Part shown: piece after piece, positions 38,401-46,316 of the stretch
Layout of the letters: each line of letters opens with the position of its first letter
Numbering within the stretch: the stretch's first letter is position 1
Origin: JAAZPT01 sp964544955
Lineage (GTDB): Bacteria > Bacillota > Clostridia > Christensenellales > Aristaeellaceae
Length of the DNA stretch: 64,000 nucleotides
NCBI GenBank assembly: GCA_964544955.1
Contig: CAZJEB010000001.1
Span: forward strand, 1-64,000
Reading direction: 5' to 3'
Program-made: the position numbers and the translations under genes
Notes under the pieces: generated by a model
Database searches by the model: none
The model's input: the letters and a program-made list of their open reading frames with translations, nothing else
Told to the model about the DNA's origin: nothing

Positions 38401-38762
38401 CTATAGTTGGTCAAAATAGTATATCCGATAGAGTTATATTTACAGTTGCAAATGATAATAATAAGTCAACAATACTTGCATTATCCAAGGAAGATGGCTC
38501 AACAATTTGGAGCAATGATATCAACGCTTACGCTATATCATCACCAGTGGCTATTTATGATGAAAATGGATCTGCATGGGTAGTACAAGGTGATTCTAGT
38601 GGCAATTTAGCCCTTTACGAAGCTAATAATGGTAGCAAAAAGGATGAAATCAAACTAGATGGTGCTATTGAAGGCTCACCTGCAGTATTCCGTGAAAGCA
38701 TTGTTATAGGAACTACTGGAACAAAAGAAACAAGTAATATATACTGTATAAATATTAAATAA
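35406..38762 (+). CDS. Membrane-anchored PQQ-like beta-propeller protein with disordered cytoplasmic head
   Basis: The 1118-residue protein has four parts. Residues 1-370 are low-complexity, rich in Asn, Pro, Met and Arg, and should be disordered in the cytoplasm. A TM helix lies at about 376-398. An extracellular beta-rich part (to about 525) leads into a Thr/Pro/Glu-rich linker of about 95 residues (positions 37000-37260) that resembles a wall-spanning spacer. The last 430 residues carry repeated blades such as GNIYFLDLNDG, GIVQCVDVNTLTPVWS and NGEEIWAKE, typical of PQQ-like (BamB-type) propellers. These serve as scaffolds, not as redox enzymes, when PQQ ligands are missing. Start is TTG with AAGGAG upstream. 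Function unknown. Confidence 0.75.
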   Translation: MDDNNRNGKNIKNRNNPNNNRGPIYQGDIPIPNGVFNRVPPKRDEFGNIIPPNLNRGMRPNPNYIPQNAPGRNGNMAVPNHNMPQNIPNRPMRPMAQGMRRPNNMNMDPHMPQRTGDNQMMQRRPINNLPNNENHINDKNVNVYENMKPNPNLKQNKGVVQQANVDKNIENKEQYGSEIQNNNDIVNNENQKPLEFKAMENDIKPYKRTVDIGENNKSLDKNENQNIKGDFKRISPFQKPVETRTPTSNNNVVLNRDVIEPNNEEVKVSNTTPRRRRGNVQPKPVLNDDIQLNGPSFAERQNESDPTKFFDRPVQNRRNDALEREVDRRATHNAFKRDNDNFRNVNQSSNINAVPPVPSDFTADEIKGKNGVFKKVLMFAFILLVVLALLLTALFTLVPEGDNGIVGALNNVKNGIYNSLSVFMPKDTIEVENFSAASETTGFINDNFIFSLTTTKGAKNVRIVDDNNTVLDTSIFTTNNEEVIIWTINYKATSKYKGDIRPQLLNSSGEWIDTEHSLKLTVSEPATEVPVTPTPAIPNTPEPIETSVMGAVVTPVPTEVPTSTPVITGTPVPTEVPTPTPSPTPKPTDTPEPTPEPTATPLPTASPVPVMDASSTEKTSPDNVGLKVNAYANDKSVSGYNRSIPVSMGDSNYYSLWKGGVFTFRNDAYHQNASFGTPKEGVVDEKLEEVWSYPVGGLKLKSETVYGFGYMSQPAIVQWYTEARAYMNINSDKKETFALKEVIYAAQDGNIYFLDLNDGKETRPKMELGFPMKSAVSVYPDIVPILGVGQSASYLSGGKQVDIGYRLFNLLDQKRLQLINGRDKQAHYSNGAFDGTALFDRKSDTMVVAGENGILYTVQLNSNFQHLKPSLTIAPTVDKYRYLAKGQNDKLVGIEGSVSMYGNYVYFADASGIVQCVDVNTLTPVWSIDVGDNVDATIAIDVNENGEPYLYLGNTIVNSRKADTITLRKLNALNGEEIWAKEVSTTYNKTSPTGLLASPIVGQNSISDRVIFTVANDNNKSTILALSKEDGSTIWSNDINAYAISSPVAIYDENGSAWVVQGDSSGNLALYEANNGSKKDEIKLDGAIEGSPAVFRESIVIGTTGTKETSNIYCINIK

Positions 38763-38786
38763 ACGTAATTTATAAGGAGGATTAAT

Positions 38787-39065
38787 TTGGAAAGTACTGA
38801 AACCCGTTACTGGTCTGCTTTAGATCCCAGCAGCGATACAGCAAGGACTATTTTAATGCATGTATATCAGGCACTAAAAACTAAGGGCTATGATCCCGTT
38901 ACCCAACTGGTTGGTTACATTACTACAGGTGATCCAACCTATATAACAAGCCATGCACAAGCAAGGAGTATGATTACAAGGCTACAAAGGGATGAAATAG
39001 TTGAAGAGCTTGTATCAGTTTATTTAAATAAAATTGATGAAAACCTATCTACTGGCAAATGGTGA
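38787..39065 (+). CDS. ireB: IreB family regulatory phosphoprotein (UPF0297)
   Basis: The 92-residue protein matches IreB/Yrz[40 protein letters not shown] and the C-terminal LVSVYL. In Enterococcus faecalis IreB is phosphorylated by the kinase IreK and affects cephalosporin resistance. Its TTG start has AAGGAGG 6 bases upstream. It leads ireB-ruvX-yrzB, the conserved order in Bacillota. Confidence 0.93.
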   Translation: MESTETRYWSALDPSSDTARTILMHVYQALKTKGYDPVTQLVGYITTGDPTYITSHAQARSMITRLQRDEIVEELVSVYLNKIDENLSTGKW

Positions 39066-39071
39066 TGGATT

Positions 39072-39494
39072 TTGAATTTAAAAGAACGTATAATTGCCCT
39101 TGATGTAGGGGATGTTAGGATAGGCGTTGCTGTATCAGATCCTTTTGGGATAATAGCGCAACCTGTTTGCTTTATTAAAAGGATTGGCTATTCTAAGGAT
39201 ATAAAAAGTATAAAAGAAATAGCTGATGAATATAAAACAAACACATTATTATTAGGCTTGCCAATTCTTTTAAGTGGAGAAGAAGGGGAACAAGCAAAAA
39301 AAACCAAGCAGTTTGCAGAAGAATTAAAAAAATACGGTTTTGAAATAATATTTCAAGATGAAAGGCTATCCACAAAGTCAGCTACAAATATCCTGATTGA
39401 AGGAAATATTGATAGAAAAAACAGAAAAACCAATGTTGATAAAATTGCTGCGGCAATAATATTACAACAGTGGTTAGATAAACAAAATAATTGA
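39072..39494 (+). CDS. ruvX: Holliday junction resolvase RuvX (YqgF)
   Basis: The 140-residue RNase H-fold protein has ALDVGDVRIGVAVSDP, LLLGLPILLSG, FQDERLST and the late Asp in VDKIAAAIIL, all expected for YqgF/RuvX. It processes branched nucleic acids or the 16S rRNA 5' end; the exact role varies between species. TTG at 39072 is the only start near the normal N-terminus. Spacing to ireB is 6 bases. Confidence 0.93.
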   Translation: MNLKERIIALDVGDVRIGVAVSDPFGIIAQPVCFIKRIGYSKDIKSIKEIADEYKTNTLLLGLPILLSGEEGEQAKKTKQFAEELKKYGFEIIFQDERLSTKSATNILIEGNIDRKNRKTNVDKIAAAIILQQWLDKQNN

Positions 39495-39508
39495 AAAGAG
39501 GAAATTTT

Positions 39509-39823
39509 ATGAACGAACAAAATTTGATGGAAGAATTGGATAACCTTATTGAACTTATCGATGAAGAAGGCAATTCTACAATGTTTGAGCATGTTGCAAC
39601 AGTTGAACATGAAGGTGAAGTATATTTAATGGTAGTGGAAGAAGAATCATTAAGTAGGGCAGATGAAGGCAATGAAGAAGAATTAGATGCACTTATTCTT
39701 AAGGTAGAAAGTGATGAGAATGGTGAAGATACATATGTTACCTTAGAAGATGAGGCACTTGCTGAAGTTGTTTTCCAAAAATGCTTAGAAGTATTACAGG
39801 AAGAAATAGACGAAGAAGAATAA
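39509..39823 (+). CDS. DUF1292 family acidic protein (YrzB)
   Basis: The 104-residue, strongly acidic protein belongs to DUF1292, which follows ruvX in most Bacillota. It has the usual beta-strand core (FEHVATVEHEGEVYLMVVEE) and no catalytic motif. Function unknown. The ATG at 39509 is favoured by GAGG at 39498-39501; a TTG at 39491 would overlap the ruvX stop. Confidence 0.88.
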   Translation: MNEQNLMEELDNLIELIDEEGNSTMFEHVATVEHEGEVYLMVVEEESLSRADEGNEEELDALILKVESDENGEDTYVTLEDEALAEVVFQKCLEVLQEEIDEEE

Positions 39824-39832
39824 TTTAATTTT

Positions 39833-39865
39833 AAAAGATGTCTTGTTATATATAAGACATCTTTT
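39833..39865. terminator. Terminator after the ireB operon
   Basis: A 12-bp stem, AAAAGATGTCTT/AAGACATCTTTT, with a 9-nt loop. The T-rich right arm and A-rich left arm would suit either direction. Confidence 0.75.
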
Positions 39866-39896
39866 AAAGTTTATTGCTTAGAGAAAGTGTGATAAC

Positions 39897-41333
39897 ATGA
39901 AAACATTTAATTTTAATAACATCATTGATAAATTATTTAGTAAAACAATATTTACATTAGTTTTATTTATTTGTTCATATTTATCTAATGCTTTGCAAAT
40001 AATAAACTCAGTTGTTTTCCCTTTTGTTTTAATACCTTGGGCAGCAGTTTTGATGTATAAAACCTATGAAAATTCTAATAATTCAAAGATTTATAAATTG
40101 TATTTATTAGCGTTTGTAGCTATTTATTATGCCATTATTGGTGTTTATCATTATTTATATCGTAAAGCCCCTATAGATAGTACTTTTACGGTGTTCTGGT
40201 CAATAATTATAATGTTTTTTGTATGTTATCCTAATAATACAAATGATTTAAGTAAAATTAAATCGTCAATAAAAATATTCTCTAATGGTTTAATTCTTTT
40301 TGCAAGCATACTCAGTATATTAGGAATTTATGCTAGCATTAGCGGTAAACTTATATATATATCAGAACTACACTTTGTGGGTATAAGGCCCGATATGATG
40401 CGCTTATATGTGTTTGCGTATCCTAATACTATAGGTGTTGTTTGTGCTTATGCAATCTTGCTTTCTCTATTTATGTTATTAAATAAAAAAGGAATTATTA
40501 AAATTGCATATATTTTAAGCATATTATTAAACTTTATTACAATGGCATTAACTCAAACTAGAACAGCCTTGTTAATTCTAATGGGGGCAATTATTCTATA
40601 TTCTTTTTTCCAATTTTATAGTTTATTATCAAAAACAATTAAAAATAATATTGGTTTAACTATAACATCTATTGCGGTATCTTTAGCTATAACGGTTGTT
40701 ATATATTTAGGGCATAATGCAATAGTTGATATGTATGCTATTAATTTAAAAAATAAACAAAGTTCAATAGAAAATAATTATGAAACCACAAAATATTCAA
40801 TTTTTAATACTGCTTTTGCAGAAGAGGTTAAAGCAGAGGCAAAAAAGGATAATACAAGGATAATAGTTAAAGATATGGCTACTGGGTTTAATAATTTTTC
40901 CGAGAGAACAACTATTTGGAAAGCTGGATTAAATTTTATTAAAAATGAACCTAAAGTTTTGATAACTGGAACTTTAACTGACCATATAATGACAAAAGTT
41001 AATAGCTATAACTATAAAACTCCAAAAAAAATGTTTGAATCTATTCATAATAGTTACTTAGATATATTGTTAATTGGAGGGCTACCATCATTCTTGCTTT
41101 TAGCTCTATTCTTTATTAAGTTATTACCAGGGCAATTTAAACTATTATTTTCAAACCTTAAAGATAGCAAAAATGGTTATAGAATATTCCCAATAATAAT
41201 TTTATCTATTGCAGGTTTTGGGTTGATGGAATCAAATCTCGTATACTCAATTAGCGTAGTAAATGTGTTGTTGTTTGTTATATTAGGGTACTCCGTATTT
41301 ATAGCAAATTATTATGTAAGTAAAAAGGACTGA
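39897..41333 (+). CDS. Second O-antigen-ligase/Wzy-like membrane protein
   Basis: The 478-residue protein has about ten TM helices and a large extracellular loop (about residues 270-400) that carries RTTIWKAGLNFIK and the HNSYLDILLIGG segment before the last helices. That HNSYLD pattern is typical of the O-antigen ligase/Wzy family. It is like the protein at 13542 in fold but not in close sequence. It heads a run of genes to 49401 that ends with amino-sugar enzymes, so a role in a surface glycan is plausible. Confidence 0.75.
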   Translation: MKTFNFNNIIDKLFSKTIFTLVLFICSYLSNALQIINSVVFPFVLIPWAAVLMYKTYENSNNSKIYKLYLLAFVAIYYAIIGVYHYLYRKAPIDSTFTVFWSIIIMFFVCYPNNTNDLSKIKSSIKIFSNGLILFASILSILGIYASISGKLIYISELHFVGIRPDMMRLYVFAYPNTIGVVCAYAILLSLFMLLNKKGIIKIAYILSILLNFITMALTQTRTALLILMGAIILYSFFQFYSLLSKTIKNNIGLTITSIAVSLAITVVIYLGHNAIVDMYAINLKNKQSSIENNYETTKYSIFNTAFAEEVKAEAKKDNTRIIVKDMATGFNNFSERTTIWKAGLNFIKNEPKVLITGTLTDHIMTKVNSYNYKTPKKMFESIHNSYLDILLIGGLPSFLLLALFFIKLLPGQFKLLFSNLKDSKNGYRIFPIIILSIAGFGLMESNLVYSISVVNVLLFVILGYSVFIANYYVSKKD

Positions 41334-41342
41334 TTTCTTTAT

Positions 41343-43682
41343 ATGATAGAAAGACCAAGCAAACTTGTTTCGCTAACAAATAATGAAGTTCAAATTGCAA
41401 AAGAGAACAATCTTACAAATGAGCCTATAAAAGTAAAATCAAATAGTATATCATCAATAATTTGGAAAAATGTATTTACCTTTTTTAATTTGTTAAATGT
41501 TATATTTGCCATACTTTTATTATCTGTTGGCTCATATAGAAACATGCTTTTTATGATAGTAGTTGTATCAAACACCCTTATTGGTACTATACAAGAAATA
41601 AGAGCTAAAAAAACAAGGGATAAGTTAAATCTTTTGTTTAAAAAGAAAGTTAGTTGTATTAGAAATGATTTAGAAGAACAACTAAATTTTGATGATCTTG
41701 TAATTTATGATCTTATTGTTTTACGCCGTGGGGATCAAATTCCTGCAGATACAGAAATTGAAGATGGTAGTGGAGCTGTAAACGAATCATTATTGACCGG
41801 AGAAAGTGATGCCGTTTTTAAATCTGAAGGCGATATACTTTTAAGTGGAAGCTTTGTAACAGAAGGTGTTTTTTATGCAAGACTTACAAAAGTGGGTAAA
41901 GATTCATACATAAATAAAATACAAACGGAAGCAAAGGAAGTAAATAGGCCAAAAAGTGAACTACTTCTTTCCATGAATAAAATTATAAGGGTTGCAAGTT
42001 ATTTCATTATTCCTATAGGGTTAATTTTATTTTATAAGGAAAGCCTTTCTGTTAATTCGGATATCAGTAAATCTATACCAAACATTGTTGCTGCTATGAT
42101 AGGTATGCTACCATCAGGTTTGATTTTACTTACAAGTATTGCCTTGGCTATTGGAGTTATTAATCTAGGTAAACGCAACACTCTTGTAAATGAATTGCAT
42201 GGCATAGAAACTTTGGCAAGAGTTGATGTTTTATGTTTGGATAAAACTGGAACTATAACAACTGGCAAGATGAAGTTAAGCAATATAATTAGCCTTAATG
42301 ATGATTTTAATTATGCTGAAGATAAAATTAAATACTTTGTTTGCAATATTGCAGAACAAAACGAAACCATAAGCGCAATAAGAAGAGGCTTAGGAGATTT
42401 AAAAGGATTAAATATTGATAACCCTAATACAGTTCAATTTAATTCTGAAAGAAAATGGTCGTCTATATGTTGTGAAGATGGTAAAAGTTTGGTTTTTGGC
42501 GCACCAAGCTTTGTAAGTGATGATGAATTAATAGCTCAAAAAGCTATTGAGTTGTCAAAAAAAGGCGAAAGGGTTCTAATTCTTTCAGAATGTAATGAGC
42601 AATTAAGTAATGATACAATAATTAAATCAATTGCTACAAAACCAATTTGCTTAATAACAATTATTGATGTTATTAGAGAAGATATTTATCCAACATTAGA
42701 TTATTTCGATAAGCAAGGCGTAAACCTTAAAGTAATATCTGGTGATGATAAATATACTGTTGCTAGAATTGCAAAAGATGCTGGGATAAAAGGTACTGAT
42801 TTAGTTCTAGATAATAATGATTTAGAAAATAAAGAAATATTAGATAATTTATACAAATATAATGTTTTTGGTAGGATTACACCTAAATATAAGCAAAAAA
42901 TACTTGAAAATTTAAAAAGTTGCAATCACTATGTAGCAATGACTGGTGATGGAGTAAATGATATACAAGCATTAAAAACAGCTAATTGCTCAATTGCTAT
43001 GGGCTCAGGAAGCAGTGCTACAAGGAGCGTGGCTCAAATTGTGTTATTAGATGATAATTTTGGATCAATGCCCTATATTGTTGACGAAGGTAGGCGTGTT
43101 ATAAATAACATAACTATATCAGCTTCATTGTTTTTAATAAAAACGATATTTTCTGCCTTATTAAGCTTGGCAACAATACTATTTTCCTTCAATTTTCCTT
43201 TCCAACCAATACAGTTAACACTTATTTCAACGTTGACAATTGGTGTACCATCGTTTTTCTTAACTTTTCAACCAAATAAAAATAGAGTAAAAGGTAATTT
43301 TTTTAGTAATGTACTAAGTAATTCATTAGCTGGTGGTATAAGCGTATTTGTTTTAGCAATAGCCTGTGTTTTAATGCAAAATACTTTAAAATTAAATAGC
43401 AATGAACTATCTTCGCTTATAACTATTGTGTCTGTAATATCAGGTATATGGGCGTTGTTTAGGATATGCATGCCTTTAAATTTATATAAAGGTATTTTAC
43501 TGGTTTTAATTATAATTAGTTTTTTAATAATTGTTTTTGTATTTCCAAGTTTTTTCTACTTAGTATCATTATCAAAAAATGCACTATATGCTGTTGCATT
43601 ATCGATAATAATATCTCCATTAATTCAAATTACTGTTTATAAAATAGTAACTAAACTGATGTCACGCAATAAAGATTGTTAA
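41343..43682 (+). CDS. P-type (HAD-IC) cation-transporting ATPase
   Basis: The 779-residue pump has the actuator motif LTGESDAV (151-158), phosphorylation site D300 in DKTGTIT, a hinge with TGDGVNDIQALK, and about ten TM helices. The TM4 motif, PEGL in Ca2+ and Na+/K+ pumps, reads PSGL at 257-260, so the Glu ligand is lost. It has no heavy-metal N-terminal CxxC domain, and it is close to the group of Bacillota pumps whose ion is not known. It overlaps the preceding region tightly, with a 9-base gap, and the flavoprotein gene follows. Confidence 0.9.
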   Translation: MIERPSKLVSLTNNEVQIAKENNLTNEPIKVKSNSISSIIWKNVFTFFNLLNVIFAILLLSVGSYRNMLFMIVVVSNTLIGTIQEIRAKKTRDKLNLLFKKKVSCIRNDLEEQLNFDDLVIYDLIVLRRGDQIPADTEIEDGSGAVNESLLTGESDAVFKSEGDILLSGSFVTEGVFYARLTKVGKDSYINKIQTEAKEVNRPKSELLLSMNKIIRVASYFIIPIGLILFYKESLSVNSDISKSIPNIVAAMIGMLPSGLILLTSIALAIGVINLGKRNTLVNELHGIETLARVDVLCLDKTGTITTGKMKLSNIISLNDDFNYAEDKIKYFVCNIAEQNETISAIRRGLGDLKGLNIDNPNTVQFNSERKWSSICCEDGKSLVFGAPSFVSDDELIAQKAIELSKKGERVLILSECNEQLSNDTIIKSIATKPICLITIIDVIREDIYPTLDYFDKQGVNLKVISGDDKYTVARIAKDAGIKGTDLVLDNNDLENKEILDNLYKYNVFGRITPKYKQKILENLKSCNHYVAMTGDGVNDIQALKTANCSIAMGSGSSATRSVAQIVLLDDNFGSMPYIVDEGRRVINNITISASLFLIKTIFSALLSLATILFSFNFPFQPIQLTLISTLTIGVPSFFLTFQPNKNRVKGNFFSNVLSNSLAGGISVFVLAIACVLMQNTLKLNSNELSSLITIVSVISGIWALFRICMPLNLYKGILLVLIIISFLIIVFVFPSFFYLVSLSKNALYAVALSIIISPLIQITVYKIVTKLMSRNKDC

Positions 43683-43693
43683 TAGAGGATTTT

Positions 43694-44914
43694 ATGATTA
43701 ATTATGACTTGGTTATTGTTGGTGGTGGGGCTGGAGGATTGTTTTCTGCTATTACTGCAGCTCAAACCAACAATAACATAAAAATATTAATTTTAGAAAA
43801 ACTTAATAGAGTTGGCAAAAAAATAATGGTAAGTGGTAATGGAAGATGCAATTTATCAAATAATGGAAAATACACTTATTATGGCGATGCAGAGTTTGCT
43901 AATATTGCTTTAGGTGAAAATGCTTCTAAGTTTATTGTAAGTATTTTTAATGAAATGGGCCTTGCAACAATTGTAGATAGTGAAAATAGAGTTTACCCTG
44001 CAAGCAATAATGCAAGTACTGTTATGGATATATTTTTATTAAACTTAAAAAGGCATAATATTGATATCAAAACAGAGTGTGAAGTGTTAGATATAAAAGC
44101 AAATGGTAAAAGTTTTATATTAAAAACTAATACTGATTCAATTTATGCAAAAAAAATAATAATATCTACTGGTGGAAAATCATCGCCAAAACATGGTAGT
44201 GATGGAAAGCTTCTAAATGTTTTATATAAACTTGGCTTTAAATCAACCAGTCTTTACCCTGCATTAGTGCCTATTTGTACTGAAACTGATTTTATAAAAG
44301 GCTTGTCAGGCTTAAGATTAAAGGCTAAAATTTCTGCCAAAAATGTAGATTTTAAGGGCGAAATTTTATTTACAGATTACGGCATTAGTGGAATTCCTTC
44401 TATGCAATTATCTAGATTTTGTACTAAAGGTGATATAATTAATGTTGACCTTAGATATGGAGCAGCCTTGGAAGGCAAAGATCAAGATGCTATAATAGAA
44501 ATAATAAATGATAGAGTTAAAAAATATCCTAATGAAAGTGTAGATACATTATTAACCGGCCTATTTACCAATAGAATAGGTTTGGCTATTCTGAAATACT
44601 CAGGAATATATCATTTAACGCTTAAGAATAAACAACTTAGCAACAAACAAATAATTTCCCTGGCACAAACATTATTTTCCATAAAATTAAAGGTGATTGG
44701 AACTAAAGGTTTTGAGTTTTCCCAAGTTACTGCAGGCGGCTTGGAGTGTTCTCAATTTAATCCAAAAACTATGGAATCCAACAATATAAATGGATTGTAT
44801 TGTGTGGGAGAAGTGTTGAATGTGGATGGAGACTGCGGCGGTTATAATTTACTTTTTGCTTTTAAAACTGGTTATAATGCAGGTGTTTCAGCAGCTAAAA
44901 GTTTGAATTTATAA
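43694..44914 (+). CDS. FAD-dependent oxidoreductase, HI0933/BaiN-like
   Basis: The 406-residue flavoprotein has the dinucleotide fold LVIVGGGAGGLFSAI at the N-terminus, VSGNGRCNLSN, and a C-terminal GEVLNVDGDCGGYNLLFAF, all typical of the HI0933 family (PF03486). Members include BaiN, linked to bile-acid 7-dehydroxylation in Clostridium, but most are of unknown activity, so no substrate is proposed. The ATG at 43694 follows AGAGG; a longer frame from 43676 overlaps the ATPase stop. Confidence 0.88.
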   Translation: MINYDLVIVGGGAGGLFSAITAAQTNNNIKILILEKLNRVGKKIMVSGNGRCNLSNNGKYTYYGDAEFANIALGENASKFIVSIFNEMGLATIVDSENRVYPASNNASTVMDIFLLNLKRHNIDIKTECEVLDIKANGKSFILKTNTDSIYAKKIIISTGGKSSPKHGSDGKLLNVLYKLGFKSTSLYPALVPICTETDFIKGLSGLRLKAKISAKNVDFKGEILFTDYGISGIPSMQLSRFCTKGDIINVDLRYGAALEGKDQDAIIEIINDRVKKYPNESVDTLLTGLFTNRIGLAILKYSGIYHLTLKNKQLSNKQIISLAQTLFSIKLKVIGTKGFEFSQVTAGGLECSQFNPKTMESNNINGLYCVGEVLNVDGDCGGYNLLFAFKTGYNAGVSAAKSLNL

Positions 44915-44930
44915 AACAGGAAGGTAAACT

Positions 44931-45482
44931 ATGGCAAAATTATATTATAGGTATGGAGCAATGGGCTCAAGTAAAACGGCAAATGCTATAATGGTTAGGT
45001 ATAATTATTTAGAACGAAATCAAAAAGTATTAATGCTTAAGCCTATGCTGGATAATAGAGATGGTGAGCGTACAATTAGGTCAAGGAGCGGCCTTGAATG
45101 TGAATGCTCTTTCATTGAGGAAATTGACACAATTAATCTTAAAGAATACGATTGTATTATAATTGATGAGGCTCAGTTTTTAACAAAGTCAAAGGTTGAA
45201 AAGCTTGTTGATATAGTTGATAATTTGAATATACCAGTTATTGCATACGGTTTACGTGCAGATTTTAGAGGGGAATTTTTTGAGGGAAGTAAATGGCTTA
45301 TGGCATGGGCTGATACTATCGAAGAAATAAAAACCATATGTTGGTGTGGTAAAAAGGCTATATGCAATGCTAGAGTGTTTAATGGCAAAGTAATCAAAGA
45401 AGGCGAACAAATTATGCTTGGTGGATCAGAGTCCTATGTTGCGCTTTGCAGAAAACATTGGAGAGAGGCAAAATTAAACTAA
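44931..45482 (+). CDS. tdk: Thymidine kinase, type II
   Basis: The 183-residue salvage enzyme phosphorylates thymidine. The P-loop reads GAMGSSKT (usual GxMxSGKT), followed by DEAQFL and a C-terminal zinc ribbon with CWCGKKAIC and CRKHW. The GLRADFRGEFFEGS lasso loop is intact. The Gly-to-Ser change in the P-loop occurs in other Clostridia and should not abolish activity. AGGAAGG lies before the ATG. Confidence 0.93.
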   Translation: MAKLYYRYGAMGSSKTANAIMVRYNYLERNQKVLMLKPMLDNRDGERTIRSRSGLECECSFIEEIDTINLKEYDCIIIDEAQFLTKSKVEKLVDIVDNLNIPVIAYGLRADFRGEFFEGSKWLMAWADTIEEIKTICWCGKKAICNARVFNGKVIKEGEQIMLGGSESYVALCRKHWREAKLN

Positions 45483-45496
45483 CACGAGGTTGCGTT

Positions 45497-46258
45497 ATGA
45501 ATTATATTGTTGATGCTCACAGCCATTTACCAAAAGATGGCAAAATAAAAACATTGCTTAATAATATGGATAAGCTCAATGTTCAAAAAAATATTCTGGT
45601 TATAAATACTCAAAAAGAATTTGAACTTTTTAAAGAAAATATTGATGATTTAAAGGCAAATCTAAAAAGGTTTGGTATTTTAATTGGGCTTGATTATAAT
45701 AATCCACTCTATTTAAACAACCTTGAATATCTCAAACAAAATTCAATAAAATATGGAATTAAATTGCATAGTAGATATATGAACATTACTGAAAAAGATT
45801 TTATCAATGTTTTTGAAGCTGTAAAAAAGTCAAACACTGATATAATTCTTGTGGATTGTTTTCCCTTTGGGCCTAATTATAAAACACATATTGGCATAGA
45901 ATTAGGCATAGAATTAGCGCAAGCATTTAAAGATAAAAAAATAGTATTAGCTCATTCTGGAGGTATTGATATATTAAGGTGTATGCTTTTAACAAGAAGT
46001 TTGAGTAATGTTTATTATGACTTATCTTTAACAGTACCATACTTATTTAATACATCAATACATAATGATATTATCCATTTTATAAAATATACAAGCAATA
46101 GAATAATGTACGGCTCTGATTATCCAGATTTTTCTATAGAAGACTCAAAAGAAAAATTTTATACTTTGTTTAAAGAGATGGAATTAGATGATAATAAAGT
46201 TATGCAAATAATGTATAAAAATGCTTTAGATATTTATTCGAGTTTATGGATGGTTTGA
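45497..46258 (+). CDS. Amidohydrolase family protein
   Basis: The 253-residue TIM-barrel-like protein has DAHSH near the N-terminus, a Lys-His strand (IKLHSRYM), VLAHSGG and YGSDYPDF, which are the metal-binding positions of the Amidohydro_2 (PF04909) family. The substrate is unknown: members hydrolyse or decarboxylate many small acids. The ATG at 45497 follows ACGAGG. It lies just upstream of the PglF-like and aminotransferase genes, but its start is only 15 bases after the tdk stop, so the grouping may be incidental. Confidence 0.78.
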   Translation: MNYIVDAHSHLPKDGKIKTLLNNMDKLNVQKNILVINTQKEFELFKENIDDLKANLKRFGILIGLDYNNPLYLNNLEYLKQNSIKYGIKLHSRYMNITEKDFINVFEAVKKSNTDIILVDCFPFGPNYKTHIGIELGIELAQAFKDKKIVLAHSGGIDILRCMLLTRSLSNVYYDLSLTVPYLFNTSIHNDIIHFIKYTSNRIMYGSDYPDFSIEDSKEKFYTLFKEMELDDNKVMQIMYKNALDIYSSLWMV

Positions 46259-46316
46259 CAGTGGTATTAAATTAAAATATAATTTTATATATTATGTGTT
46301 TTAAGGAAGTAGTTAA

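Noticed and set aside
43694..44914. Assignment of the flavoprotein as BaiN for bile-acid metabolism
   Set aside because: The family is broad and no other bai genes are present, so only the family name is supported.
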